Positions 24,919 to 33,574 of a DNA stretch of 54,090 bases are shown here, piece by piece. The notes under the pieces were generated by a model. The model was not told the origin of the DNA, searched no databases, and was given only the letters and a program-made list of their open reading frames with translations. The stretch spans positions 1 to 54,090 of the forward strand of contig NZ_CAXQBR010000014.1 in NCBI RefSeq assembly GCF_964222135.1. Direction: 5' to 3'. This stretch comes from Euzebya sp. GTDB taxonomy: Bacteria > Actinomycetota > Nitriliruptoria > Euzebyales > Euzebyaceae. How positions within the stretch are numbered: the first letter of the stretch is position 1; each line of letters starts with the position of its first letter. Made by a program: the position numbers and the translations under genes.

Positions 24919-26427
24919 ATGAGCGCCGTGGAGCAGCGCGAGCCGCTCGACGAGCCGGCGACCCCGCCGTGGGCGATCCCCGAACCGCCCCCGGCCTCGG
25001 CGTTCCCCGACCCCCCACGTCCGGCTCCGGTCGGACCGTCCGCGTGGGCGGAGAACCTCCGGCTGCCAGACCGTGCCCGTGCGCTGCGCCGGGACGTGGC
25101 ATCCCTCCTCCAGCGACTGCTCCCCGGCCTGGTCGCCTACCCCCTCCTGGCCCTCGGCCTTGCCGCGGTCATCCCCTCCGGGGTGGCGCTCGGGTTCGCG
25201 ACCGTGTTCGTGCTGCCCTGGCTGGCGCTCGCGGTCACGGCGCTGTGGCTCACGACGGTGCTGGTGGGCGTGGTCGCGCCGCCCGTCAGGGCGTGGCGTC
25301 GGCGGCTCCCGTTCCGCACCAGGGTGGCGCGCGCCGTCCGGCCGGTGCTGACGCCGATCGCCGCGGTGGTCACGTGGTGGCTCCTCGCGTTCCGCCGTGC
25401 TGCCAGACGTGACCGATCCCGCCTCGCCGTCCGGCACGCCGTGACGATCCCCGCGCCGCACCGCCAGGTGCCGCGGCGGTGGACCGACGCCGCACGCATC
25501 GTCATGGCCGATCCGATGACCTGGCGCGACCTCGCCCACACCCTCGTCGGCCCCGCCTACGCCGTCGTGGCGTGCAGCACCGTCGCCGGGATGCTGGTCG
25601 GCGGCATGTCCCTGCTCGTCGCCACCCCCTCCATCGCCGGTGGGCTGCTGCTGTTCGACCTCGAGGCGTGGGCGGCGATGACCTCCGGCCTCCTGCTCCT
25701 CTCGCTCTCGCCCTGGGTCGCCGAGCGCCTCGCACGCGGTGCGGTCCACCTCGCTGTCGGGGTGCTCTCCCCGGGTCAGGACGCAGCGATCCGCGCCGAG
25801 CTGGACGACCAGCGCCTCCGCCGCCAGCTCGCCGTCGACGCGGCCGAGCGCGAGCGGCGGCGCATCGAGCGCGACCTGCACGACGGCGCCCAGCAGCGGT
25901 TGGTGGCGCTCGGCATCACCCTCGGGTTGGCCCGCCAGGCCCTGCCCGACGACCCCGACGCCGGCGCGGCGCTCGTGGCCGAGGCCCACGAGGAGGCCAA
26001 GCGGGCCCTCGCCGAGCTCCGCGACCTCTCCCGCGGCATCCACCCGGCCATCCTCGGCGACCTCGGGCTCGACGCCGCGCTCTCCGACCTGCTCAGGCGG
26101 TCGCCCGTCCCCACCTCGATCATCGTCACCGTCCCCGAGCGGCCGCCCACCGCCGTCGAGTCCACGGCCTACTTCGTCGTCGCCGAAGCCCTCACGAACG
26201 TGGCCCGCCACGCGTCGGCGCAGCGCGCGTCGGTCCACATCAGGCGGACCGACGACCTCCTCGTCGTCGAGGTCGCTGACGACGGGATCGGCGGGGCGGA
26301 TCGCAGCCTCGGCACCGGGCTCGCCGGCCTGGCCGAACGGGTCGAGGCGCACGACGGCCACCTCTCGGTCGACAGCCCCGTCGGGGGGCCGACCACGGTC
26401 CGCGCCGAGCTGCCGTGCGGCTGGTGA
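24919..26427 (+). CDS. NarL/DesK-type sensor histidine kinase
   Basis: A 502-aa membrane sensor. A Pro-rich cytoplasmic start precedes hydrophobic pairs at about 70-120 and 215-270, an N-terminal sensor region of the kind seen in actinobacterial kinases. The HisKA_3 domain contains ERDLHDGAQQRLVALG with phospho-acceptor His at about residue 321, and the ATPase domain shows EALTNVARHA and DDGIGG. The next gene, a response regulator, overlaps by 13 nt, marking them as a cognate pair. The ATG at 24919 was preferred because third-position GC is low upstream; GTG 24820 would add 33 residues. The signal is unknown. Confidence 0.88.
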   Translation: MSAVEQREPLDEPATPPWAIPEPPPASAFPDPPRPAPVGPSAWAENLRLPDRARALRRDVASLLQRLLPGLVAYPLLALGLAAVIPSGVALGFATVFVLPWLALAVTALWLTTVLVGVVAPPVRAWRRRLPFRTRVARAVRPVLTPIAAVVTWWLLAFRRAARRDRSRLAVRHAVTIPAPHRQVPRRWTDAARIVMADPMTWRDLAHTLVGPAYAVVACSTVAGMLVGGMSLLVATPSIAGGLLLFDLEAWAAMTSGLLLLSLSPWVAERLARGAVHLAVGVLSPGQDAAIRAELDDQRLRRQLAVDAAERERRRIERDLHDGAQQRLVALGITLGLARQALPDDPDAGAALVAEAHEEAKRALAELRDLSRGIHPAILGDLGLDAALSDLLRRSPVPTSIIVTVPERPPTAVESTAYFVVAEALTNVARHASAQRASVHIRRTDDLLVVEVADDGIGGADRSLGTGLAGLAERVEAHDGHLSVDSPVGGPTTVRAELPCGW

Positions 26428-27059
26428 TCGCCGAGGACTCCGTGCTCCTGCGCGCCGGGCTCGAGCGGCTGCTGACCGGTGCCGGCCACGAGCTCGCAGC
26501 CGCGGTGGGGGACGGGGCCGCGCTTCGCCGGGCCGTCGACGCCCACGCCCCGGACCTGGTCATCGCCGACGTCCGCATGCCCCCGACCCACACCGACGAG
26601 GGGCTCCGCGCTGCCGTCGACGTCCGCACCGCGCACCCGGGCACGCCGGTGCTGGTGCTGTCCCAGTACGTCGAGGAGCGCTACGCCGCCGAGTTGCTGG
26701 CCGACGACGGGGGAGGGGTGGGCTACCTGCTGAAGGGCCGCGTGATGGACGTCGACGACTTCCTCGACGCCGTCGACCGGGTCGGCGCCGGTGAGGTCGT
26801 GATCGATCCCGAGGTGGTCCAGCAGCTCCTCGGCCGCCGCCGGCGCGCCGCGCCGCTCGCCCGGTTGACCCCGAGAGAGCGGGACGTGCTCGCGCTCATG
26901 GCCGAGGGGCGGACCAACGCGGCGATCGCCGCCGAGCTGGTCGTCACCGACGGCGCGGTCGAGAAGCACGTCCGGAGCATCTTCGCCAAGCTCGACCTGA
27001 CCTCCAACCCGGAGTCGAACCGCCGCGTCCTGGCCGTGCTGACCTACCTCGAGGGGTGA
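26415..27059 (+). CDS. NarL/FixJ-family response regulator
   Basis: A 214-aa regulator: receiver domain (1-120) with acidic pair E7-D8, phospho-acceptor D52 (VIADVRMPP) and conserved Lys in YLLKG, followed by a LuxR-type helix-turn-helix (about 145-210), LTPRERDVLALMAEGRTNAAI. GTG start inside the end of the kinase gene. It is the partner of the upstream kinase; target genes cannot be read from this sequence. Confidence 0.93.
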   Translation: MRLVIAEDSVLLRAGLERLLTGAGHELAAAVGDGAALRRAVDAHAPDLVIADVRMPPTHTDEGLRAAVDVRTAHPGTPVLVLSQYVEERYAAELLADDGGGVGYLLKGRVMDVDDFLDAVDRVGAGEVVIDPEVVQQLLGRRRRAAPLARLTPRERDVLALMAEGRTNAAIAAELVVTDGAVEKHVRSIFAKLDLTSNPESNRRVLAVLTYLEG

Positions 27060-27065
27060 CCGGGA

Positions 27066-27800
27066 TCAGTCCACCGGGATGTCGGCCAGGGTGCCGTCGA
27101 GCAGCTCCTGGCTGACCTCGCGGACCTTGCGGCGCTCGCTCCGCGCGTGGCGGCGGATCACCTCGAACGCCTGCGCGGGGGTGAGGTCGTGCCGCTCGGC
27201 GATGATGCCCTTGGCCTGCTCGATGACCACGCGCGTGTCGAGCGCCTGCTGGAGCTGTGCGGCCCGAAGGTTGGCGGCGTTCACCTCGCGCTCCTGCAGG
27301 ATCCCGATCGCGGCCGCGTGGGCGAAGGCCTGGGCCAGGCGACGGTCGTCCTCGGCGAAGCTCCCGGTGTCGCGCCGGTAGAGGTTGAGGGCCCCGATGC
27401 ACCGGTCGCGCAGCCTGATGGGGAACGCGAAGCCAGCGTGCATCCCGAACCCCCCGAGCTGGCTGACGAGCTCCGGCCAGCGGTCCGCGTGGGCGGAGAG
27501 GTCGTCGGCGATGACCTGGTCGCAGGTCCGATACGCGTCGATGCACGGCCCGACGCCCGACGCGAGCTCTGCCCGCTCGATGTCGTCCATCGCCGAAGAG
27601 GTGGCTGCGGTCAGCCGCAGGGTCCCCTCCGGCCCCTCGAGCAGGACCCCGGCCACGTCGGCCTCCAGGATGTGAGCGCAGCGGTGGACGAGGAAGGTCA
27701 GGAGCTCACCGACCTCGAAATCGCTCGCGAGGGTGTCCGCCAGCTCGACGAACGCGTCGATGATCTCGTGCTCGCGGTGGCGGTCGGCGTCTTCTCGCAT
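27066..27800 (-). CDS. GAF-ANTAR domain protein (putative antiterminator)
   Basis: A 244-aa protein. A GAF sensor domain (about 25-165) holds SGVGPCIDAYRTCDQVIADD and FPIRLRDRCIGALNLYRR. A C-terminal ANTAR RNA-binding domain (about 180-235) contains the diagnostic TRVVIEQAKGIIAERHDLTP. ANTAR proteins bind paired hexaloop hairpins in mRNA leaders and prevent termination; Mycobacterium examples regulate redox and lipid genes. No dual-hexaloop target was recognised nearby. The ATG at 27800 was preferred; 27836 would add twelve residues without a better ribosome-binding site. It converges on the response regulator. Confidence 0.9.
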   Translation of the reverse strand: MREDADRHREHEIIDAFVELADTLASDFEVGELLTFLVHRCAHILEADVAGVLLEGPEGTLRLTAATSSAMDDIERAELASGVGPCIDAYRTCDQVIADDLSAHADRWPELVSQLGGFGMHAGFAFPIRLRDRCIGALNLYRRDTGSFAEDDRRLAQAFAHAAAIGILQEREVNAANLRAAQLQQALDTRVVIEQAKGIIAERHDLTPAQAFEVIRRHARSERRKVREVSQELLDGTLADIPVD

Positions 27801-27857
27801 GCGTGTCGTCCCGTCCTGTCCGGCTGCCCGACGCATGGTGTCACAAGTCGACGCGGC

Positions 27858-29282
27858 TCAGAACTGGAAGTAGATGAAGGGGGCGACGCCGACCGGGCCG
27901 AGCGTCTCCACCACCATGAGGAACCCCGCGAGGAGCACGCCCTGCAGGATCACGCCGCGGCGGCTGAACACCGCCATCACCCGGTCGCCGACGTCGCCGG
28001 GGGTCAGCTGGGCGAGCAGCGGCAGGACGATCGCGAGGGGGATCCAGAACGTCGGCACCGACGGGTCCAGGGCCGGCGCGACGCCCCAGCCGGTGACCAG
28101 CTGGCCGAGCAGGGCCATCGCCGAGGCGAACGTCTCGGCGCGGAAGAAGATCCAGGCGAGGCAGACCACGTGGAAGGTGATCAGCCCGCGGATGATCTTC
28201 TGCCGTCCCTGCGGGGCGACCCCGCCGTAGATGACCCCGCGGCGCTCGAGGACCTGCCACAGCCCGTGGATCCCTCCCCACAGCACGAACGTCCACGCCG
28301 CCCCGTGCCACAGCCCGCCGAGCAGCATGGTGATCATGATGTTGCGCTCGGCCGACCAGCGTCCCGCCCCGCGGTTCCCGCCGAGGGGGATGTACAGGTA
28401 GTCCCGCAGCCAGCGGGAGAGGGTCATGTGCCAGCGTCGCCAGAACTCCTGCAGCGTCACCGCGGAGTAGGGCCGGTCGAAGTTGTCGGGGAACCGGAAG
28501 CCCAGCAGCAGCGCGACGCCGATCGCGATGTCGGTGTAGCCGGAGAAGTCGGCGTAGATCTGCACCGCGTAGCCGTAGACGGCGGTGATGACCTCGACGG
28601 CGTTGAACCGCTCGGGGTTGGCGAAGACCCGGTCGACCAGCTCGGTGGCGAGCAGGTTGGCGATCACGACCTTCTTGAACATCCCGGCGGCGATCAGCCA
28701 GAAGCCGCGCGTCGCGTCGACCGCCCGCGGGTCCTGGCGGCGGCGCAGCTGGGGCATCAGCTCCGACGCCCGCACGATCGGGCCGGCGACCAGCTGGGGG
28801 AAGAACGACAGGTAGACCGCGGAGTCGAGCAGCGGCACCGCCTCGGTGTCCCCGCGGTGCACGTCGACGACGTAGCTGATCGCCTGGAAGGTGAAGAACG
28901 ACACGCCGACCGGCAGGACGATCTGCAGCAGCGGCAGGCTCACGTCGAGCCCGAGGGACGACAGGGCGTTCTGCGCCGACACGACGAAGAACCCGTAGTA
29001 CTTGAACCACCCGAGGACGACCAGGTCGACGGTGACGGTGCCGACCAGCACCAGGTTCCGCACCCTCCCCGCCCGCAGGCGGGAGATCGCGGTCGCCCCC
29101 ACGTGGTTGACGATCGTGACCGCCGCGAGCAGCAGGCAGTACCGCGGGTTCCACCAGCCGTAGAACACGTACGAGGCGACCAGGATGAACAGCTTCCACC
29201 GGCCCCTGCGGGGCATCAGCAGCCACGACCCCGTCAGCACGACGACGAAGAAGAGCGCGAACTCGATGGTGGGGAACAGCAC
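27858..29282 (-). CDS. MBOAT-family O-acyltransferase (AlgI/DltB-like)
   Basis: A 474-aa polytopic membrane enzyme with about ten to twelve hydrophobic segments. The MBOAT core is clear: PQLVAGPIVRASELMPQL, SGYTDIAIGVALLLGF, EFWRRWHMTLSRWLRDYLYI, and LWHGAAW with the invariant His at about 326 followed by His at about 339. AlgI-like enzymes move acyl groups across the membrane onto extracellular polysaccharides or teichoic acids. No SGNH/AlgX or DltD partner is next to it. Instead the gene upstream (44-nt gap, same strand) encodes a wall-anchored esterase, so the two probably act on one surface polymer. Confidence 0.93.
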   Translation of the reverse strand: MLFPTIEFALFFVVVLTGSWLLMPRRGRWKLFILVASYVFYGWWNPRYCLLLAAVTIVNHVGATAISRLRAGRVRNLVLVGTVTVDLVVLGWFKYYGFFVVSAQNALSSLGLDVSLPLLQIVLPVGVSFFTFQAISYVVDVHRGDTEAVPLLDSAVYLSFFPQLVAGPIVRASELMPQLRRRQDPRAVDATRGFWLIAAGMFKKVVIANLLATELVDRVFANPERFNAVEVITAVYGYAVQIYADFSGYTDIAIGVALLLGFRFPDNFDRPYSAVTLQEFWRRWHMTLSRWLRDYLYIPLGGNRGAGRWSAERNIMITMLLGGLWHGAAWTFVLWGGIHGLWQVLERRGVIYGGVAPQGRQKIIRGLITFHVVCLAWIFFRAETFASAMALLGQLVTGWGVAPALDPSVPTFWIPLAIVLPLLAQLTPGDVGDRVMAVFSRRGVILQGVLLAGFLMVVETLGPVGVAPFIYFQF

Positions 29283-29326
29283 CTCGGCAGCAGGTTAGGT
29301 CAGCGCCGCCCGCCGACCCGCGAGGA

Positions 29327-31621
29327 TCAGCCGTCGACCCCGCTGGCGCGGACGGCGGCGTCGACCAGCGCGGCCACGGCCGTCTCGGCGACCGCGGCGG
29401 TGCCCCCGAGGACGCGCAGCCGGGCGACGGGCGATCCGCCCTCGGCCAGTGCCGCCACGACCTCGGGCGACCGTGCCGCGGGGGCCTCCGGGTCGGTGAG
29501 GAGCAGCACGTCACCGGCCGCGGCGACCGCCGCGCCCGCCGCGAGGGCGTCGGGCCAGTCCGCACCGGTCGCGATCCACGTCGTCGCGGACGAGGCGCCG
29601 TCGGCGACCAGCTGCGCGGCCACGGCGGCGGCCGTGCCGTACCGGGTCGGCCCGGCCACCCGCTCCGGGGCGAACCCGCCGGCCGTCAGCTCCTCGAGGA
29701 CGCCGTCGGACACCGCCGCGGGGCCGCCCACCACCACGGCCCGGGTGACGCCGAGGTCCGCCAGCGCAGCAGCCGTCGGGGCGGGCAGCTCGTCGCGACC
29801 CGTCAGCAGGATCGGCGCGCCGGTGCGCGCCGCCAGGGTCGACGCGGTCAGGACGTCGGCGAACGTCTCGCCGGAGGCGATCACCGCGGTCCCGTCGCGC
29901 AGCCCGATCGCCCGGGCGGCGGCAGCCGCGGTGGCGTGCCGGTCCGGGCCTGCCACGCGGGTGACCTCCACGCCGTCGGGCAGGCCGGCGAGCGCCGCGT
30001 CGGCCACCGCCGACTGCCCTCCGAGGACGACCACCCGCTCGGGCGCGAGGCGCGCGAGCTCCGCGACGGTCACCGCCGGCATGGCGTCCCGGCCGGTCAG
30101 CAGCAGGGGGGCGTCGAGGCTGGCGGCCACCGGCGCGCCGGCCAGCCCGTCGGCGAACGCGTCGCCGCGGGCGAGGACCACGACGGCGGCCCCGTCGGGG
30201 TGGCCGTCCCGGGCGATCGTGACCGCGGTCTCGTACCGGTCGACGCCGGCGAGGCGGTCGACGGCGGGTGGAGCGGTCGCCACCTGGGCGATGCCCACCT
30301 CGGTCGGGACGAGGCCCAGCAGGACGTCGAACCGCAACCGGCGGTCCTCGCCGACGGTGACCTCCGTCGTCTCGCCGCCGGTCGTGACCGCGTAGGTCGC
30401 GCCGGCCGGCAGGTCCGGTGGAGTGGCCACGGCGAGGGTGCCCGACCCCGAGGCGGTGAACCCTGCGGTGGAGACGCCGCCGAGCTCGGTCAGCGCGTCC
30501 CCGGTCCGGTCGATCGCGAAGTCCCAGCCGCCGACGGAGAACGCGGTGTCGATCGTCACGTGGTCGAACGGGCCGAGCGCGGCCGGGACGTCGGCCTGCC
30601 CGCGGTGGACCGCGCTGATCTCAGCCCACGCGTGGGTCTGCAGGCCGTCGTGCCAGTGCCACCAGTTGTGCCCGCCCTGTGGGACCGACAGGTAGTCGTG
30701 CTCGACGCCTGCCGCGGTGAGGGCCGCGTCGAACTGGTCGTTCAGGCCGGCGACCACGCCCTCGAGGGCCAGCCCGGCGGGGTCGTCGTCGGCGGGGGAG
30801 GGGCCGCCGGGCAGCCCGCGGTTGGTGCGGAACCACACGCGCGTCTGGTGGAGGTTCGCCGCCAGCCTCGTCGGGCTGTGGCCCTGCACCCGGACCGCAT
30901 CGAGGACCGGATCGCCCCACACGTCGGGGAAGGCGACGGCGAGCGCGGTGGTGTCCATCGCGCCGGAGAACCCGAACGCAGCCCCGAAGGTGTCGGGGTG
31001 CCGCGCGGCGTAGTGCATCGCCCCGCCGCCGCCCATGGACAGCCCGGCGACGGTGATGCCGGCGCGGTCCTCGCGGATGCGGAAGGCGTCGGCCAGCCAG
31101 GGCAGGAGCTGGCCGATGTGGTAGGTCTCCCACTCCGGGGCGCCGTACTCGCCGCCGCGGTGCCAGTCGGTGTACCAGCCCGGTTCGTCGGGGGTGCCGC
31201 CGTCGGGCATGGCGATCACGACGTCGGCGTCAGCGGACCACTCCTCCAGCGTGGTGGGCCAGCCGTCCTGCTTGGTCGTCCACCCGTCGTACCGGTCGCC
31301 GGCGCCGTGGAGGAGCAGCAGCAGCGGGTACTCGCGCAGCGAGGCGTCGTAGCCCGGCGGCACCAGGACCCGCACCGTCGTCTGGGCCAGCGGCGGGTCC
31401 AGGCGGGGGCTGTCGAAGGTGACGTCGACCATCCGGTCGCTCAGCCACTCGACCGCGACGGGTTCGAGAGGCTCGACGTCCGCCGCCGGCGCGTTCTCCG
31501 CGGCCACGGCCGGCTCGACCGCCTGCGGCGCGGCCAGGCCGGCCACGAGCACGGTGAGCAGGACGACCAGCACGACCGCCGACCAGCGACGACCACGGGA
31601 CAGGACAGGGCCAAGGGGCAC
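29327..31621 (-). CDS. Secreted esterase/Ag85-fold hydrolase with C-terminal CWB2 repeats
   Basis: A 764-aa exported protein. A signal sequence (about 10-40) precedes an esterase D/antigen 85-type alpha/beta hydrolase (about 60-350). The nucleophile is in GLSMGG (Ser about 195) and a candidate His in GGHNWWHW (about 318). A linker of about 80 residues leads to three CWB2 repeats (about 445-760) with RYETAV, FADGLAGAP and VVVLGG motifs. It is therefore fixed to the wall. Substrates could be polymer O-acyl groups or lipids; the MBOAT gene downstream favours the former. GTG start, with GGAG eight bases upstream. It diverges from the AAA ATPase gene. Confidence 0.88.
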   Translation of the reverse strand: MPLGPVLSRGRRWSAVVLVVLLTVLVAGLAAPQAVEPAVAAENAPAADVEPLEPVAVEWLSDRMVDVTFDSPRLDPPLAQTTVRVLVPPGYDASLREYPLLLLLHGAGDRYDGWTTKQDGWPTTLEEWSADADVVIAMPDGGTPDEPGWYTDWHRGGEYGAPEWETYHIGQLLPWLADAFRIREDRAGITVAGLSMGGGGAMHYAARHPDTFGAAFGFSGAMDTTALAVAFPDVWGDPVLDAVRVQGHSPTRLAANLHQTRVWFRTNRGLPGGPSPADDDPAGLALEGVVAGLNDQFDAALTAAGVEHDYLSVPQGGHNWWHWHDGLQTHAWAEISAVHRGQADVPAALGPFDHVTIDTAFSVGGWDFAIDRTGDALTELGGVSTAGFTASGSGTLAVATPPDLPAGATYAVTTGGETTEVTVGEDRRLRFDVLLGLVPTEVGIAQVATAPPAVDRLAGVDRYETAVTIARDGHPDGAAVVVLARGDAFADGLAGAPVAASLDAPLLLTGRDAMPAVTVAELARLAPERVVVLGGQSAVADAALAGLPDGVEVTRVAGPDRHATAAAAARAIGLRDGTAVIASGETFADVLTASTLAARTGAPILLTGRDELPAPTAAALADLGVTRAVVVGGPAAVSDGVLEELTAGGFAPERVAGPTRYGTAAAVAAQLVADGASSATTWIATGADWPDALAAGAAVAAAGDVLLLTDPEAPAARSPEVVAALAEGGSPVARLRVLGGTAAVAETAVAALVDAAVRASGVDG

Positions 31622-31712
31622 GATGGGCTCCGGGAACTCCGGGGGGACCCCGGTCGACTGCGGACCGCGAGACCCTACGCCGGCCCGGTCGTACGGTGCG
31701 AGTCAGGCGCAC

Positions 31713-31779
31713 GGTACTGGTACGAACCTGTCGCATCGAAGGTACTGTTACCAACCTGCGCTGCGCTGGTACTGTGACG
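31713..31779 (+). promoter_or_regulatory. Three operator-like GGTA-N4-TACC repeats overlapping a leaderless promoter
   Basis: Repeats begin GGTACTG at 31713, 31741 and 31768. Copies 1 and 2 continue as 18-bp elements ending AACCTG, and copy 2 contains the near-perfect palindrome GGTACTGTTACC. Spacing is 28 and 27 bp. Within copy 3, TACTGT (31770-31775) makes a good -10 with a TTACCA -35-like element (31748-31753) in copy 2. Transcription would then start at or next to the ATG at 31783. The binding protein is unknown. Confidence 0.65.
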
Positions 31780-31782
31780 TCG

Positions 31783-32979
31783 ATGCACAGATCGGTGCTC
31801 AACAACCCCTTCGCACCCGGATCCGGGGCTGTCCCGGACGTGTGGGTGGGTCGGGACGACGAGCTCGCCGACGTCGAGGCGCGGCTGGTACCGCGACGCC
31901 TGGCCGGGCTGTTCGAACGCGGCCGGACCTACCTCGGCGACCCGGGGCTCGGGAAGTCGGTCCTCGTCAACCGGATCGCCGACGACCGTGGCCGAGCCGG
32001 GGATCTGGTCGCGGCACCGCTCCGCCTCGCGCGCGGTCGTGATCCCCTGGCCGCCCTCGCGGCCGCCGTGCTGCCGCTCGTCCCTAGCGGGGAGCGGGTG
32101 GCGTCGCGCATCTCGCGGGCGGTCGATCGCGTGCGCGACGTCGGCCTGCTGGGCGCGTCGGTCGGCGTCAGTGCCCCGGCGGAGGACCGGTACACGGGGC
32201 TGGCCGAGCTCCTCGGATCCCTGGCCGCCCACGCCAAGTCGCTCGGCCGCCTGCTGGTCATCCGAGTCGACGAGGTGCAGAACCTGGCCGGCGACGAGCT
32301 CAGCCAACTGCTCACCGTGCTCGGTGATCTGCTCGAGGCACGGGTTCCGGCGTCGACCGCGACCGGTGAGGAGGTCGAGGAGTACCTGCCGGTCGTGGTG
32401 CTGCTGTCGGGCCTCCCCCAGTTCGCGCAGCAGGCCGAGGACGCAGGGGTCACCTTCTCGCGCCGCTTCGCGACGGCGTTCCTCGAGCCGTTCACCGACG
32501 ATGAGGTGCGCGCGGCTCTCACGTTCGCGTTCGCCGACGGCTACCCGGTCGTCGGCGACAGCGGGCCGACGTCGGTGCTCATGGAGCGCAGAGCTGGCGA
32601 GGCGCTGATCGAGCGGTGTCTGGGTGATCCGTTCCTCTTCCAACTGGCCGGCGCGGCCGCCTGGGACGCCGAGACCGGTCCGGTCATCACCGCCGACGAC
32701 GTCGCCGCCGGTTGGCTGCGCGTCCGACGGGAGGTCGACGCACACGTCCGCAACCGCGTCGCCGGCCTCACCGACTGGCAGCTGGAGGTGCTCACCGCCG
32801 CGGCGACCCTCGGCCCTGCGGCGGACGGCACCGCCATCGCCCGGGCGGTCGGGCGGACCCGCTCATCGGAGATCGGGTCCACCCTCCAGGGGTTGGTCGC
32901 GAAGCGCCTGCTGGCACACGACCCCGCGGGCTACCGCATCATCTCCCGGTCGCTCGCCGCGCACCTCAGGGCCAGCTGA
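31783..32979 (+). CDS. AAA family ATPase (Orc1/AAA_16-like) with winged-helix tail
   Basis: A 398-aa soluble ATPase. NPFAPGSGAVPDVWVGRDDE is the N-terminal signature of an actinobacterial AAA_16-like family. Walker A is GDPGLGKS (about 50-57), Walker B is LLVIRVDEVQ (about 160-170), and sensor-1-like VVVLLSGLP follows. The C-terminal 80 residues look like a winged helix (LEVLTAAATLG, then SSEIGSTLQGLVAKRLL). Family members are usually solitary genes of unknown function. Likely DNA-associated. The ATG at 31783 fits the leaderless promoter. It may be controlled through the triple repeats upstream. Confidence 0.82.
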   Translation: MHRSVLNNPFAPGSGAVPDVWVGRDDELADVEARLVPRRLAGLFERGRTYLGDPGLGKSVLVNRIADDRGRAGDLVAAPLRLARGRDPLAALAAAVLPLVPSGERVASRISRAVDRVRDVGLLGASVGVSAPAEDRYTGLAELLGSLAAHAKSLGRLLVIRVDEVQNLAGDELSQLLTVLGDLLEARVPASTATGEEVEEYLPVVVLLSGLPQFAQQAEDAGVTFSRRFATAFLEPFTDDEVRAALTFAFADGYPVVGDSGPTSVLMERRAGEALIERCLGDPFLFQLAGAAAWDAETGPVITADDVAAGWLRVRREVDAHVRNRVAGLTDWQLEVLTAAATLGPAADGTAIARAVGRTRSSEIGSTLQGLVAKRLLAHDPAGYRIISRSLAAHLRAS

Positions 32980-33003
32980 GCCGCCGGGCAGGCCCGCGGT
33001 CCG

Positions 33004-33477
33004 TCACAGCGCAGCCAGCACCGCCGGGTCCTCGCACGCGGCGGCGAACGCCGCGATGCGGGCGCGGATCTCGCGGCCCAGCAGCCACTGCCCGATCTGC
33101 TCGGCGATCGGGCGCAGGACCGCCGGGCGGACCGCGTAGGTGTACTTCCACACCGCGGTGGTCCCCTCGACGCCGCCCTCGGAGGACGGGGTGAAGCGCC
33201 AGCCGCCGCCGAAGGAGGCGAAGAACCACGGCCCCTCGACCATCGTCATGCCGACCGACGTCGGCGGTCGGTAGGAGACGTACTCGCTGATCATCCTCGG
33301 TCCGACCCGCGCACGGGTCAGGGTGCGCACCCCCTTCGCCGGGCGGTCGGCGCCGAGGAGCTCCTGGTGGCGGATGAACGGGTCCCATGCCAGCCGCACC
33401 TCCCCGGTGGTCTGGGACACCGCGAACGCGGTGTCGGGCGGGACGGGGACGAACGTGGACGCGGTCACCTGTGGCAC
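33004..33477 (-). CDS. SRPBCC (START-like) family protein
   Basis: A 157-aa protein with the polyketide-cyclase/START pattern: VTASTFVPVPPDTAFAVSQT at the N-terminus, RLAWDPFIRH, a central beta-rich part and an amphipathic C-terminal helix (GREIRARIAAFAAACED). Such proteins bind hydrophobic ligands in a helix-grip fold; some are cyclases and others carriers. The ligand cannot be inferred. The GTG at 33477 was chosen since the fold begins there. It converges with the AAA gene and diverges from the Nif3 gene. Confidence 0.75.
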   Translation of the reverse strand: MPQVTASTFVPVPPDTAFAVSQTTGEVRLAWDPFIRHQELLGADRPAKGVRTLTRARVGPRMISEYVSYRPPTSVGMTMVEGPWFFASFGGGWRFTPSSEGGVEGTTAVWKYTYAVRPAVLRPIAEQIGQWLLGREIRARIAAFAAACEDPAVLAAL

Positions 33478-33574
33478 CCCGCCAGCCTGCCCGACGGGCG
33501 GCCGGACCACGCCGCAGGCGGGGTCTCCGGCGATCCAGCACCGCCCGGTCGCCGCCGATAGGATCCCGCGGACG

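Noticed and set aside
27147-30395. A 1082-codon plus-strand open frame
   Set aside because: Runs antisense across three well-supported genes (GAF-ANTAR, MBOAT, esterase) with biased composition and no domain.
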